Source of the DNA: Propionibacteriaceae bacterium
GTDB lineage: Bacteria > Actinomycetota > Actinomycetes > Propionibacteriales > Propionibacteriaceae
Direction: 5' to 3'
NCBI GenBank assembly: GCA_025965155.1
Contig: JAOPXN010000099.1
Location: 1-64,000, forward strand
DNA length: 64,000 nt
In this document: one piece after another, positions 55,473-62,528 of the stretch
Layout: each line of letters starts with the position of its first letter
Position numbering within the stretch: the first letter of the stretch is position 1
The notes under the pieces: generated by a model
Told to the model about the DNA's origin: nothing
Database searches by the model: none
The model's input: the letters and a program-made list of their open reading frames with translations, nothing else
Translations under genes and position numbers: made by a program

Positions 55473-56459
55473 TCACCGGTCCCGAAGCGGATGCCGGACC
55501 ACGAAGTAGACGCCGACGACGCACATCCCCATCCCGACGAGCTCCACCAGTCCCGGGGCAGGACCGCCGAGCAGCATCTCGGCGGCGCGGACGCCAAAGG
55601 GCACCAGCAGCGAGACGGATGCCATGTAGACGGCGCCGCGCAGGTGGATCAACCGGTGCTGCAGGACGTAGACCGGGACATAGATCACGATTCCGAGGAT
55701 GACCAGCAGCGCCAGCGTCTCGGCACTCATCGACCAGAGCTCGGAGAGCCGACCTGTGACCGCCAGGAGCACCAGCAGCAACACGGTGCCGGATCCGAAG
55801 ATCCCTGGCAGCAGGTCCAACGGGTCGTGCCCTTGCGAGATCTTGGCGTAGTGCTGGCCATACACCGCGATGGAGACCACGGCGACCAGCGCTGCGCCGA
55901 CGCCGAGCATGAGCGAGCCGGTGGCCAGGCCCTGCTTGATGGTGAAGCTGCCCAGAACGTAGAGAGCGGCACCGGCAGTGGCTAGGGCGATCCCGAGGTA
56001 GGCCGGGCGCGAGCCCACCTTGCCGAACCAGAGCATCCCCAAGATCATCGACAGGCACGGGGTGGTCGCCAGCAGCAGGTTCGGCAGTGAGACTCCAACC
56101 AGGGCGATCGCCTGCAGCGAGAACAGTGCGTACACCGCCACCCCCAGCAGCCCGGAGATGATCAAGGTCCCCGGCCGGCTCTTGATCATGGCCCAGGATC
56201 TACGGGCGGCCGCTGGACTGCGGCCGGCCAGCAGGCACAGTCCAAGACAGCTGAAGAAGGAGCGGCCCGCGGCCGTCACGTCCGGACTGGCGCTCCGGAC
56301 GGCCAGATCGGAGACGACCCAGGTCAACGCCAGCAGGAGGGCGAACATGACGCTCATCACCGGCACGGTCAGCGCCGCCCGAGGAGGCAGGCGCCGACCG
56401 GTCCGGCGCGGAGCGGTCGTGTTCGTCCGGGCCGACGACCGGTCGGACGGTTCCGTCAC
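55473..56459 (-). CDS. EamA/DMT family transporter
   Basis: A 328-residue membrane protein with a GTG start and about ten hydrophobic helices in two EamA halves (about residues 35-170 and 185-320). Segments include ALTWVVSDLAVRSASPDVTA, SLPNLLLATTPCLSMILGML and the second-half ILGIVIYVPVYVLQH. It probably moves a small metabolite across the membrane. It is the last gene of the ROK-isomerase-dehydrogenase operon, 31 bp after the dehydrogenase, so the substrate may be a sugar, cyclitol or a derivative. Its 3' end has been copied three times downstream. No strong ribosome binding site precedes the GTG, so the start may be a little further in. Confidence 0.88.
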   Translation of the reverse strand: MTEPSDRSSARTNTTAPRRTGRRLPPRAALTVPVMSVMFALLLALTWVVSDLAVRSASPDVTAAGRSFFSCLGLCLLAGRSPAAARRSWAMIKSRPGTLIISGLLGVAVYALFSLQAIALVGVSLPNLLLATTPCLSMILGMLWFGKVGSRPAYLGIALATAGAALYVLGSFTIKQGLATGSLMLGVGAALVAVVSIAVYGQHYAKISQGHDPLDLLPGIFGSGTVLLLVLLAVTGRLSELWSMSAETLALLVILGIVIYVPVYVLQHRLIHLRGAVYMASVSLLVPFGVRAAEMLLGGPAPGLVELVGMGMCVVGVYFVVRHPLRDR

Positions 56460-56490
56460 GAGTCTGACCGGATCACTGGGCGAGCAGGAG

Positions 56491-57558
56491 TCACGGGCTC
56501 GACAGGGTCACTTCCCGGCCGAGCGCGGCCGACTCGTAGACGGCGTCGAGGATCTTCATGATCTCGGCACCGTGCCAGGCCGGGGCGACGCTTTCGGCCT
56601 CGCCGAGGCAGGTGCCGACGAAGTTCTCGATCTCGGTGCTGAACCCGTCGGTCAGGTTGAACGTCGAGGAGGAGAGCTGCGGGGTCACGTTGAGCACCGT
56701 CTGGTGCTTCTCGGTGGCGATCCGCAGGCTGGGCTCCAGCTCCGCGCCGCCCTTGTCGCCGAAGACGGAGACGGCCAGGCTGTCCTCGACTGCGTGCAGC
56801 GAGTACGAGGCATCCACTAGCAGCGAAGCACCGTTGTCGAACCTGATCACTGCGTTGACCATGTCCTCGACCGTGTTCTTGGTGGGGTCGTAGTCGGCCA
56901 CCTTGTACCGCGGCATGGTCGTGATGTGCGACCGGTTGCCCAGCTTGGAGTAGGAGTTCGCACTCACCGACACGGCCCGTGGCGACCCCATCAGGTACCA
57001 GGCGAGGTCGATCACGTGCACGCCGATATCGATCAGCGGTCCGCCGCCGGCGATCTCCTTGTCCGCGAACCAGCCACCGGGGTTTCCCATCCGGCGGATG
57101 ACGCTCGCCTTGGCGTAGTAGATCTCGCCCAGCTCCCCTTCGTCGATGAACGACTTCAGCACCCGACAGTTGGCCGAGTGCCGCCGGACGAAGCCCACCT
57201 GGAGTACCCGGTCGTGGGCGTCGACCACGCTCTCCAGCTCCTGTGCCTCCGCGTAGGTACGGCTCATCGGCTTCTCCACCAGGACATGCTTGCCAGCCTT
57301 GATGGCTTCGATGGCGAACTGGGCGTGGGTGTTGTTCCAGGTGCAGATGCTGACCGCCTGCACCTCGGGGTCGGCGAGCAGCTCCGCCGGATCACTGTAG
57401 GCGCGTGCCGCGCCCCACTGGTCGGCGACCGACTGGGCCCGCTGGGCGTTCATGTCAGCCACGGCGACGATCTGGACGCGGGGGTTGTCGGCGTACGCCT
57501 GCAGGTGCAGGCCGGCGATGCCACCGGTACCGATGACACCCACCTTGAGGATGGACAC
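56491..57558 (-). CDS. Gfo/Idh/MocA family oxidoreductase
   Basis: A 355-residue NAD(P)-dependent sugar or cyclitol dehydrogenase. N-terminal Rossmann fold: VGVIGTGGIAGLHLQAYADN, then AVADMNAQRAQ; the EKPMSRT lysine (EKP motif, near residue 95) and GGGPLIDIGVHVIDLAWYLM with the catalytic aspartate/histidine (near 180) follow. GTG start with AAGGAG 9 nt upstream. The operon with a TIM-barrel isomerase suggests oxidation of an inositol- or keto-sugar-like compound. The exact substrate is not predictable. Confidence 0.95.
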   Translation of the reverse strand: MSILKVGVIGTGGIAGLHLQAYADNPRVQIVAVADMNAQRAQSVADQWGAARAYSDPAELLADPEVQAVSICTWNNTHAQFAIEAIKAGKHVLVEKPMSRTYAEAQELESVVDAHDRVLQVGFVRRHSANCRVLKSFIDEGELGEIYYAKASVIRRMGNPGGWFADKEIAGGGPLIDIGVHVIDLAWYLMGSPRAVSVSANSYSKLGNRSHITTMPRYKVADYDPTKNTVEDMVNAVIRFDNGASLLVDASYSLHAVEDSLAVSVFGDKGGAELEPSLRIATEKHQTVLNVTPQLSSSTFNLTDGFSTEIENFVGTCLGEAESVAPAWHGAEIMKILDAVYESAALGREVTLSSP

Positions 57559-57600
57559 GTTCAGTTTCTCCTTGGTGATAAGGGATGTAGTAAAGGGGTC

Positions 57601-58488
57601 TCAGGCTTCGTCGTACAGCCGGATGGCGTTGGCAATGCCGCGGCTGGCTCCGATCAGGCAGTCCTCGTGCCCTTCGAACTCGATCGAGGCGAAACCGTCG
57701 TAGCCGGATGCCTTGATGCTGGACGCGACGCTGCGGATGTCGATGTCGCCGTTGCCGACGATCGCGCCCCGGAGGTACTTGCCGCCGCGGCTACGGAACC
57801 AACCTTCACCCGGGTCTTGATCGGCCGGCCGGATGTAGAAGTCCTTGAAATGCACGATCGAGGCGTAGGGAAGGTTGGCCGGTACGGCGGCCGTTGGGTC
57901 CTCGTCCACGCAGACGAAGTTGCCGATGTCCAGCGTGGTCTTGAAGTTGGGCTCGTCGACCGCGTGCACGATCCGGCGGACCCGGTCGCTGCTCTGGACG
58001 AAGAAGCCGTGGTTCTCCAGGCTGGTGGTGACCCCATGCTCGGCCGCGTACTGGGCTATCTCCTTCGAGGCGTCGACGATCTTGGGCAGCGCCTTCTCGA
58101 AGGCCGGCGTGTCGTCACCCGGGACGGCGCCGTGGGCGACGACGTCGTGGCGCATCAAGGTGATGCCGAGGGTCTCGGCCAGGTCGACGTAGGCCTTCAC
58201 CCGCTTCACCTCGGCGGCGATCTCACCTGGGTCGTCGTGGGCCAGCACGGCACCGATGGCCATGTTGGACAGCGTGACGCCACGGTCGGCCGCCCGGGTC
58301 TTCACCGCGCGCACGTAGTCAGGGTCGGACTCGACGGTGGGGATCGTGTTCTGGGCAGAGTTGCTCAGTACGGCGAGCTCGAGGTGTTCGCCTTGGCTGT
58401 CGGCGACCCAGTCGATCACGTCGAACAACGACATGTCGCCGGTGCTGATTCGCTGGTGGAAGCTGTAGGAGCTGAAACCGAACTTCAT
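57601..58488 (-). CDS. Sugar phosphate isomerase/epimerase (xylose isomerase-like TIM barrel)
   Basis: A 295-residue AP-endonuclease-2-type TIM barrel. Likely metal ligands are visible: the glutamate in TSLENHGF, the aspartate in TTLDIGNFV, the histidine in IVHFKDF and the glutamate in ASIEFEGHED. It should isomerise, epimerise or dehydrate a sugar or inositol derivative in the cytoplasm. The ATG has AGAAGG 4 nt upstream and overlaps the stop of the ROK regulator by 4 bp (ATGA), so the two are coupled. The next gene begins 42 bp on. Confidence 0.94.
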   Translation of the reverse strand: MKFGFSSYSFHQRISTGDMSLFDVIDWVADSQGEHLELAVLSNSAQNTIPTVESDPDYVRAVKTRAADRGVTLSNMAIGAVLAHDDPGEIAAEVKRVKAYVDLAETLGITLMRHDVVAHGAVPGDDTPAFEKALPKIVDASKEIAQYAAEHGVTTSLENHGFFVQSSDRVRRIVHAVDEPNFKTTLDIGNFVCVDEDPTAAVPANLPYASIVHFKDFYIRPADQDPGEGWFRSRGGKYLRGAIVGNGDIDIRSVASSIKASGYDGFASIEFEGHEDCLIGASRGIANAIRLYDEA

Positions 58489-59735
58489 CGTGCCTTCTCT
58501 CGCTGATGTGAATGTGGGCTGGTCGTCTCAGAGGTACGGGGGACTGCGTCGGGTCTCCAGGCGGGCCACGGTGGCGGCACGCCGGCGACGCCGAAGATCT
58601 CGGTGGACCACCGTTCGAAGGCCAGACCGAGAGCACCGCAGACAGCACCGTCTGAGGTGAGGTTCGAGGGAAGGAGGGTCGGCTTGTCGGGAGTCATCAG
58701 CAGGTGGTGCACCGCGTTGCTGAGCGGCTCCAGAAAGTGCCGTCCGGCTCGGGACAAGCCGCCACCGATGACCACCAGGTCGGGGTCGACGGTCAAGATG
58801 ATGGTGGCGATCTTGGGCGCGATCTCGGCGCAGAAATCCTCGATCTCGCGCTGCGCCCGCGGGTCACCGTCGGCGGCGAGGGCAAAGACCTCTTTAGCGG
58901 TGGCGGCGCTGCGCCACCGGAGCTGGCCGCGGGCAGACGTAGCTGTCCACTTCATTCCGCGCAGGCTGCCGAGCTCCCCGGCCAGCCGGTGGCTGCCCTG
59001 CAGGATTGTGCCGTTCATGATCAAAGCCAGCGAGACACGGTGCCCGATCTGCAGGAACGTCAGGGTGGAGGCGCTGCGGTTGAGCCCAAGTCGGTGTTCG
59101 GCCAGTGCCGCCAGCTTGATGTCGTTCTCGACCGCGACCGGGCAGCCCCAGCCGGTCTGCAGCGCGGATACCAGCGGGTACCCCACCCATTCCGGCACGG
59201 TGAGGCTGCGGGCGATCCGGTCTTCATGATCAAGGATGCCGGGAACAGCGACGCAGGCGGCGCGAAGCGAGCTGGGCGGAACGGCCGCCTCCTCCAGAGC
59301 CTGCGGCAGGGATCCCCGCAAGGCAGCGAGCCGAGTGCCACCGTCGCGATGTTTGGGCAGTGGTGTGACTGTCTGGGACACCACCGCGCCGGCCAGGTCG
59401 CTGACTACCGTCTTGATGCTGTTGGACCCGACGTCGACACCGGCTACATGACCGGCTGCGGCGTCGAAGATTACCTGCCGGGCGGGCCGGCCAGCACCTT
59501 GGCGGGCCGAAGCTGGTTCGATCTTGATCACCTGGTGCCGGCCGAGCTCGGTCAGCACCGCATCAACGGTGGGGCGGGAGAGCCCGGTGCTGTCCGCGAT
59601 CTCGGTGACCGTCAGCGGTTCAGCGGCCTCACGCAAGACGCGCAGGCAGATGGCTGAGTTGGCATGCCGAACTGCCGTCCCCGGCCGAAGGCGGGCTTCG
59701 CCGATCTCGTTGGAGGCGAGGTCCGGGCTCGACAC
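58485..59735 (-). CDS. ROK family transcriptional regulator, lacking the usual zinc cysteines
   Basis: A 416-residue protein with a GTG start and GGAGAG about 8 nt upstream. Residues ~28-85 are a winged helix (AICLRVLREAAEPLTVTEIA, then DSTGLSRPTVDAVLTELG). Residues ~90-400 are a ROK sugar-kinase-like domain: GVDVGSNSIKTVVSDLAG and VENDIKLAALAEH. The usual ROK zinc motif C-x-C-G-x2-G-C-x-E is absent: after AGELGSLRGMKW there are no cysteines, and the GELG-H histidine is a serine. It is therefore a diverged sensor. It probably represses its own operon (isomerase, dehydrogenase, transporter) and responds to the pathway substrate. Confidence 0.92.
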   Translation of the reverse strand: MSSPDLASNEIGEARLRPGTAVRHANSAICLRVLREAAEPLTVTEIADSTGLSRPTVDAVLTELGRHQVIKIEPASARQGAGRPARQVIFDAAAGHVAGVDVGSNSIKTVVSDLAGAVVSQTVTPLPKHRDGGTRLAALRGSLPQALEEAAVPPSSLRAACVAVPGILDHEDRIARSLTVPEWVGYPLVSALQTGWGCPVAVENDIKLAALAEHRLGLNRSASTLTFLQIGHRVSLALIMNGTILQGSHRLAGELGSLRGMKWTATSARGQLRWRSAATAKEVFALAADGDPRAQREIEDFCAEIAPKIATIILTVDPDLVVIGGGLSRAGRHFLEPLSNAVHHLLMTPDKPTLLPSNLTSDGAVCGALGLAFERWSTEIFGVAGVPPPWPAWRPDAVPRTSETTSPHSHQREKAR

Positions 59736-59801
59736 AGGTGACTCTCCGTGAGGAAGGTTTTGCCGCCAGCCAGGCGAGGCGAGGAGGCGGCCGGGATAAC
59801 G

Positions 59802-59827
59802 AAAGGGGGTTTGTTAATTAGCGCCAA
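59802..59827. promoter_or_regulatory. Candidate ROK operator upstream of the sugar operon
   Basis: An AT-rich island (GTTTGTTAATTA at 59809-59820, ending TTG...CCAA-like) in the 115-bp gap between the ROK and HIT genes, 74 bp before the ROK start. GTTTGTT half-sites resemble those of XylR-type ROK regulators. Only position and resemblance support it. Confidence 0.4.
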
Positions 59828-59850
59828 TCTGTCACGGCCGGAGCCGAGCG

Positions 59851-60273
59851 TCAAGGAAGCTGCCGCTGGAGCGCCTGTGAGATACGCAACGCGTACTCGT
59901 CGATCTCGCCGTCGGCGTAGCTGGTCCGCGGCCAGAAGAAGCCGCGCAGTCCGTCACCCTTGGTCCGCGGCACGACGTGCAGATGCATATGCGGTACCGA
60001 CTGGCTGACGATGTTGTTCATGGCGACGAAGGTGCCTTGGGCGCCCAGCGTGTCGCCGATCGCGGCGGCTACCCGTTGGGCCAAGGTAAGCAGCGGCTGC
60101 ATCAGCTCCGGCGGAAGGTCGAGCAAGGTGTCGACGTGCTGGACCGGCGAGATCAGCACGTGGCCCTTGAACACCGGCCGGTGGTCGAGGAACGCAACCA
60201 GCTGCTCGTCCCGAGCCACCACGGCCGCGTCGATCTCACCACGGACGATCTTGCACACGATGTCGTCGGCCAC
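59851..60273 (-). CDS. HIT family nucleotide-binding protein
   Basis: A 140-residue histidine-triad protein. The start region reads DDIVCKIVRGEIDAAVV and the triad is SQSVPHMHLHVVPR (H-x-H-x-H) near residue 100. HIT hydrolases cleave nucleotide phosphoramidates such as AMP-lysine or act on diadenosine polyphosphates. A GTG at 60273 is chosen because the family starts about here; the frame is open to 60609 through the divergent heme A synthase start and that extension is rejected. The ribosome binding site is weak. Confidence 0.93.
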   Translation of the reverse strand: MADDIVCKIVRGEIDAAVVARDEQLVAFLDHRPVFKGHVLISPVQHVDTLLDLPPELMQPLLTLAQRVAAAIGDTLGAQGTFVAMNNIVSQSVPHMHLHVVPRTKGDGLRGFFWPRTSYADGEIDEYALRISQALQRQLP

Positions 60274-60406
60274 TCTGGGGATGATATTTGCCCGCTGAGG
60301 ATCATCTCGGCCGGGGCGTATGCACCGCCGCTCACCCGCCGTTGGCTTCCGGACCGAAGTAGAGTCGTCCCTGAAATCAACCACAGCAGCGGAGTTCAGA
60401 CATCTC

Positions 60407-61399
60407 GTGACCAATGACATCCTTGCCGGGCCCGCCGCGGCGGGCCAGACCCCGGCTCCCCGGCAACGCGGCCCGCTCCGCGCCTTCCGCCGTCTCACTG
60501 ACGCATCGACGCTGCGGCGCTGGTCGGTGGCGGCACTGGTCGCCAATATCGCCATTGTGGTGACCGGCGCCCTGGTACGGCTGACAGCCTCGGGTCTGGG
60601 CTGCCCCACCTGGCCACGCTGCGTCCCCGAGTCCTACGTGGCCCAGCCGGAGTACGGCATCCATGGGGTGATCGAGTTCGGCAACAGACTGCTGACCTTC
60701 GTGCTGGCCGCTGTCATGGTGCTCACGTACCTCTGCGCCCGTCGGGTAGCCGACCAGGGGGCTCGGCCCCGGGTCCGCACCCTGGCACTGATCCTGCTCC
60801 TCGGCATCCCGGCCCAGGCTGTGATCGGCGGTATCACCGTCCTCACCCAGCTGAACCCGTTCGTGGTGGCGCTGCACCTGCTGGTGTCGATGGCCCTGAT
60901 CGCGCTCAGTACCGTGCTCCTCCACCGGGCCCGCGGCCTGGTCCGCCAGCCGGTCAGCCGGGGCAAGCGGGCGCTGGTCCGGGCCACGTTCGTGCTGCTC
61001 GGGGTCGTGGTCTGGCTCGGCACCGTGGTCACTGGCAGCGGGCCGCACGCCGGCGACCACGGCGCGGCCCGCACCGGATACGACCCTGCGCTGGTCAGCC
61101 ACCTACACGCCGCCGCGGTGTACGCCGCTGTGGCCGCCACGGTGGCCGGGGTCGTGCTGCTTCGGTCCCGCGCCGCCGTGCTGCTGCTGGTGGCTGAGCT
61201 GCTGCAGGGCGTCATCGGGGTGGTGCAGTACAACATCGGCCTGCCGATCGGACTGGTGCTGTTGCACCTGCTTGGTTCCGGCCTGGTCGTCGCTGCGGGC
61301 ACGCACTACCTGCTCTCCGTCGGACCCGAGGACAACGGCTCCACCGACCACGGGCACCGTGTCACGGCGGAACAGCCGACCGGCGTGCCAGGTCACTAG
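60407..61399 (+). CDS. ctaA: Heme A synthase (COX15/CtaA family)
   Basis: A 330-residue membrane protein with about eight helices. It oxidises the C8 methyl of heme O to make heme A for cytochrome c oxidase. Visible: SGLGCPTWPRC with the paired cysteines in the first outer loop, IHGVIEFGNRLLTF, VALHLLVSMALIA, GSGPHAGDHGAART, SHLHAAAVYAAV and VLLHLLGSGLVVAA; these provide the conserved helix histidines of both halves. The GTG at 60407 gives a short basic leader before the first helix. It is divergent from the HIT gene. The C-terminal ~20 residues are polar. Confidence 0.94.
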   Translation: MTNDILAGPAAAGQTPAPRQRGPLRAFRRLTDASTLRRWSVAALVANIAIVVTGALVRLTASGLGCPTWPRCVPESYVAQPEYGIHGVIEFGNRLLTFVLAAVMVLTYLCARRVADQGARPRVRTLALILLLGIPAQAVIGGITVLTQLNPFVVALHLLVSMALIALSTVLLHRARGLVRQPVSRGKRALVRATFVLLGVVVWLGTVVTGSGPHAGDHGAARTGYDPALVSHLHAAAVYAAVAATVAGVVLLRSRAAVLLLVAELLQGVIGVVQYNIGLPIGLVLLHLLGSGLVVAAGTHYLLSVGPEDNGSTDHGHRVTAEQPTGVPGH

Positions 61400-61517
61400 T
61401 CCTTCGAGCGTGACCGAAGACCGTCTGCCTCGATGAGGTTGCCGGCTGGGCCTGAGGCCGGTTGCTCTCACGGGCCGGTGATCGTCGAATCCGGCCTACG
61501 GGAGCCGGCTCCAGCGT

Positions 61518-62525
61518 ATGCTCCAGCACATGGTGGACCACCCGCGTCGCCGCCGGATCGGACTTCTCCTCGCGCTCGTCGGTCTGCTCCCAGCCGGTTG
61601 TCGCGCGGGCCCTGCCGCCTCCAGCCAGGGACCGGCCCCGGTGACCCTGTACACCTGCGTCAGCGACTCCACGATCCAGCCCGTCATCACGGAGTACAAG
61701 GCCGCTCATCCCGGCGCTGAGATCAGCCTGTTCCGGGCGCCGACCGGCGAGCTGAACGCCCGCGTCGCGGCCGACCTCCGTTCCGGCGGCCTGAAGGCAG
61801 ACGTGATCTGGGGCTGCGATCCGCTCACTATGCAGGGGTATGTCGACCAGCAGCTGGTCGGCGGCTGGACTCCGGAGAACGCCGCCGACATTCCGCGCCA
61901 CTACCGAACCGGCAGCTTCGTCGGGGTGGCTGTGCTCTACCTGGTCGCCGTGCACCGCCGGGGGACCCCGGCGCCGGCGAGCTGGTCCGATCTGACCGAT
62001 CCGGCGTACGCGCCCGTGGCCGTGCCCGACCCACGGGTGGCCGCCTCGGCGCTCGGTGCGCTGAGCTACTTCGCTAACGCCAAGGGCTACGGCACCGACT
62101 TCTACCGGGCGCTGAAGCACAACGGTGCAAACCAGGTCAGCACGCCGGATCTGGTGACCACCGGGGTCGCCCAGGGCCTGTACCAGGCGGGAATGACGAC
62201 CGCCAACTCGGCGTACCTGGCCAAGTCCAAGGGCTCGCCGGTTGAGGTCAGCTGGCCGCAGCCGGGTGCGGTCGCGGTGTATGGGCCCATCGGCCTGGCC
62301 CAGCACGGGAGGGACTCGCAGCAGGCGAAGGACTTCATCACCTATGTCGTCAGCGAGCCGGGCCAGCAGGTGGTGGCCACCGCCGGCTCCTACCCGACCC
62401 GGCCAGGTGTCACGGGTGGTCCGGAGATTCCGTCCGGCGCGCCCGTGGTGCAGCCCGACTGGCCGGCAGTCAGCGCGGACCGGGACCGGCTGCTGGATGG
62501 CTACCAGTCAATCTTCGGGAGCTGA
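61518..62525 (+). CDS. ABC transporter substrate-binding lipoprotein (iron-type, FbpA/AfuA-like)
   Basis: A 335-residue secreted lipoprotein. The signal peptide runs RRRRIGLLLALVGLLPAGC, with LPAGC as lipobox, so the mature protein is anchored to the outer membrane face by lipid. The mature part is a periplasmic-binding fold (VTLYTCVSDSTIQPVITEY, GELNARVAADLRSGGLKADV, ASWSDLTDPAYAPVAVPDP). It groups by eye with ferric iron, thiamine or 2-aminoethylphosphonate binders. The next gene, 3 bp on, is a two-domain permease of the iron/thiamine type, so this is an importer. The ATG at 61530 is an alternative start with a shorter leader. The substrate is not fixed by sequence alone. Confidence 0.9.
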   Translation: MLQHMVDHPRRRRIGLLLALVGLLPAGCRAGPAASSQGPAPVTLYTCVSDSTIQPVITEYKAAHPGAEISLFRAPTGELNARVAADLRSGGLKADVIWGCDPLTMQGYVDQQLVGGWTPENAADIPRHYRTGSFVGVAVLYLVAVHRRGTPAPASWSDLTDPAYAPVAVPDPRVAASALGALSYFANAKGYGTDFYRALKHNGANQVSTPDLVTTGVAQGLYQAGMTTANSAYLAKSKGSPVEVSWPQPGAVAVYGPIGLAQHGRDSQQAKDFITYVVSEPGQQVVATAGSYPTRPGVTGGPEIPSGAPVVQPDWPAVSADRDRLLDGYQSIFGS

Positions 62526-62528
62526 TCG

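Noticed and set aside
56926-58506. 526-codon plus-strand open frame
   Set aside because: Antisense to the dehydrogenase and isomerase genes, crossing their boundary; no domain seen.
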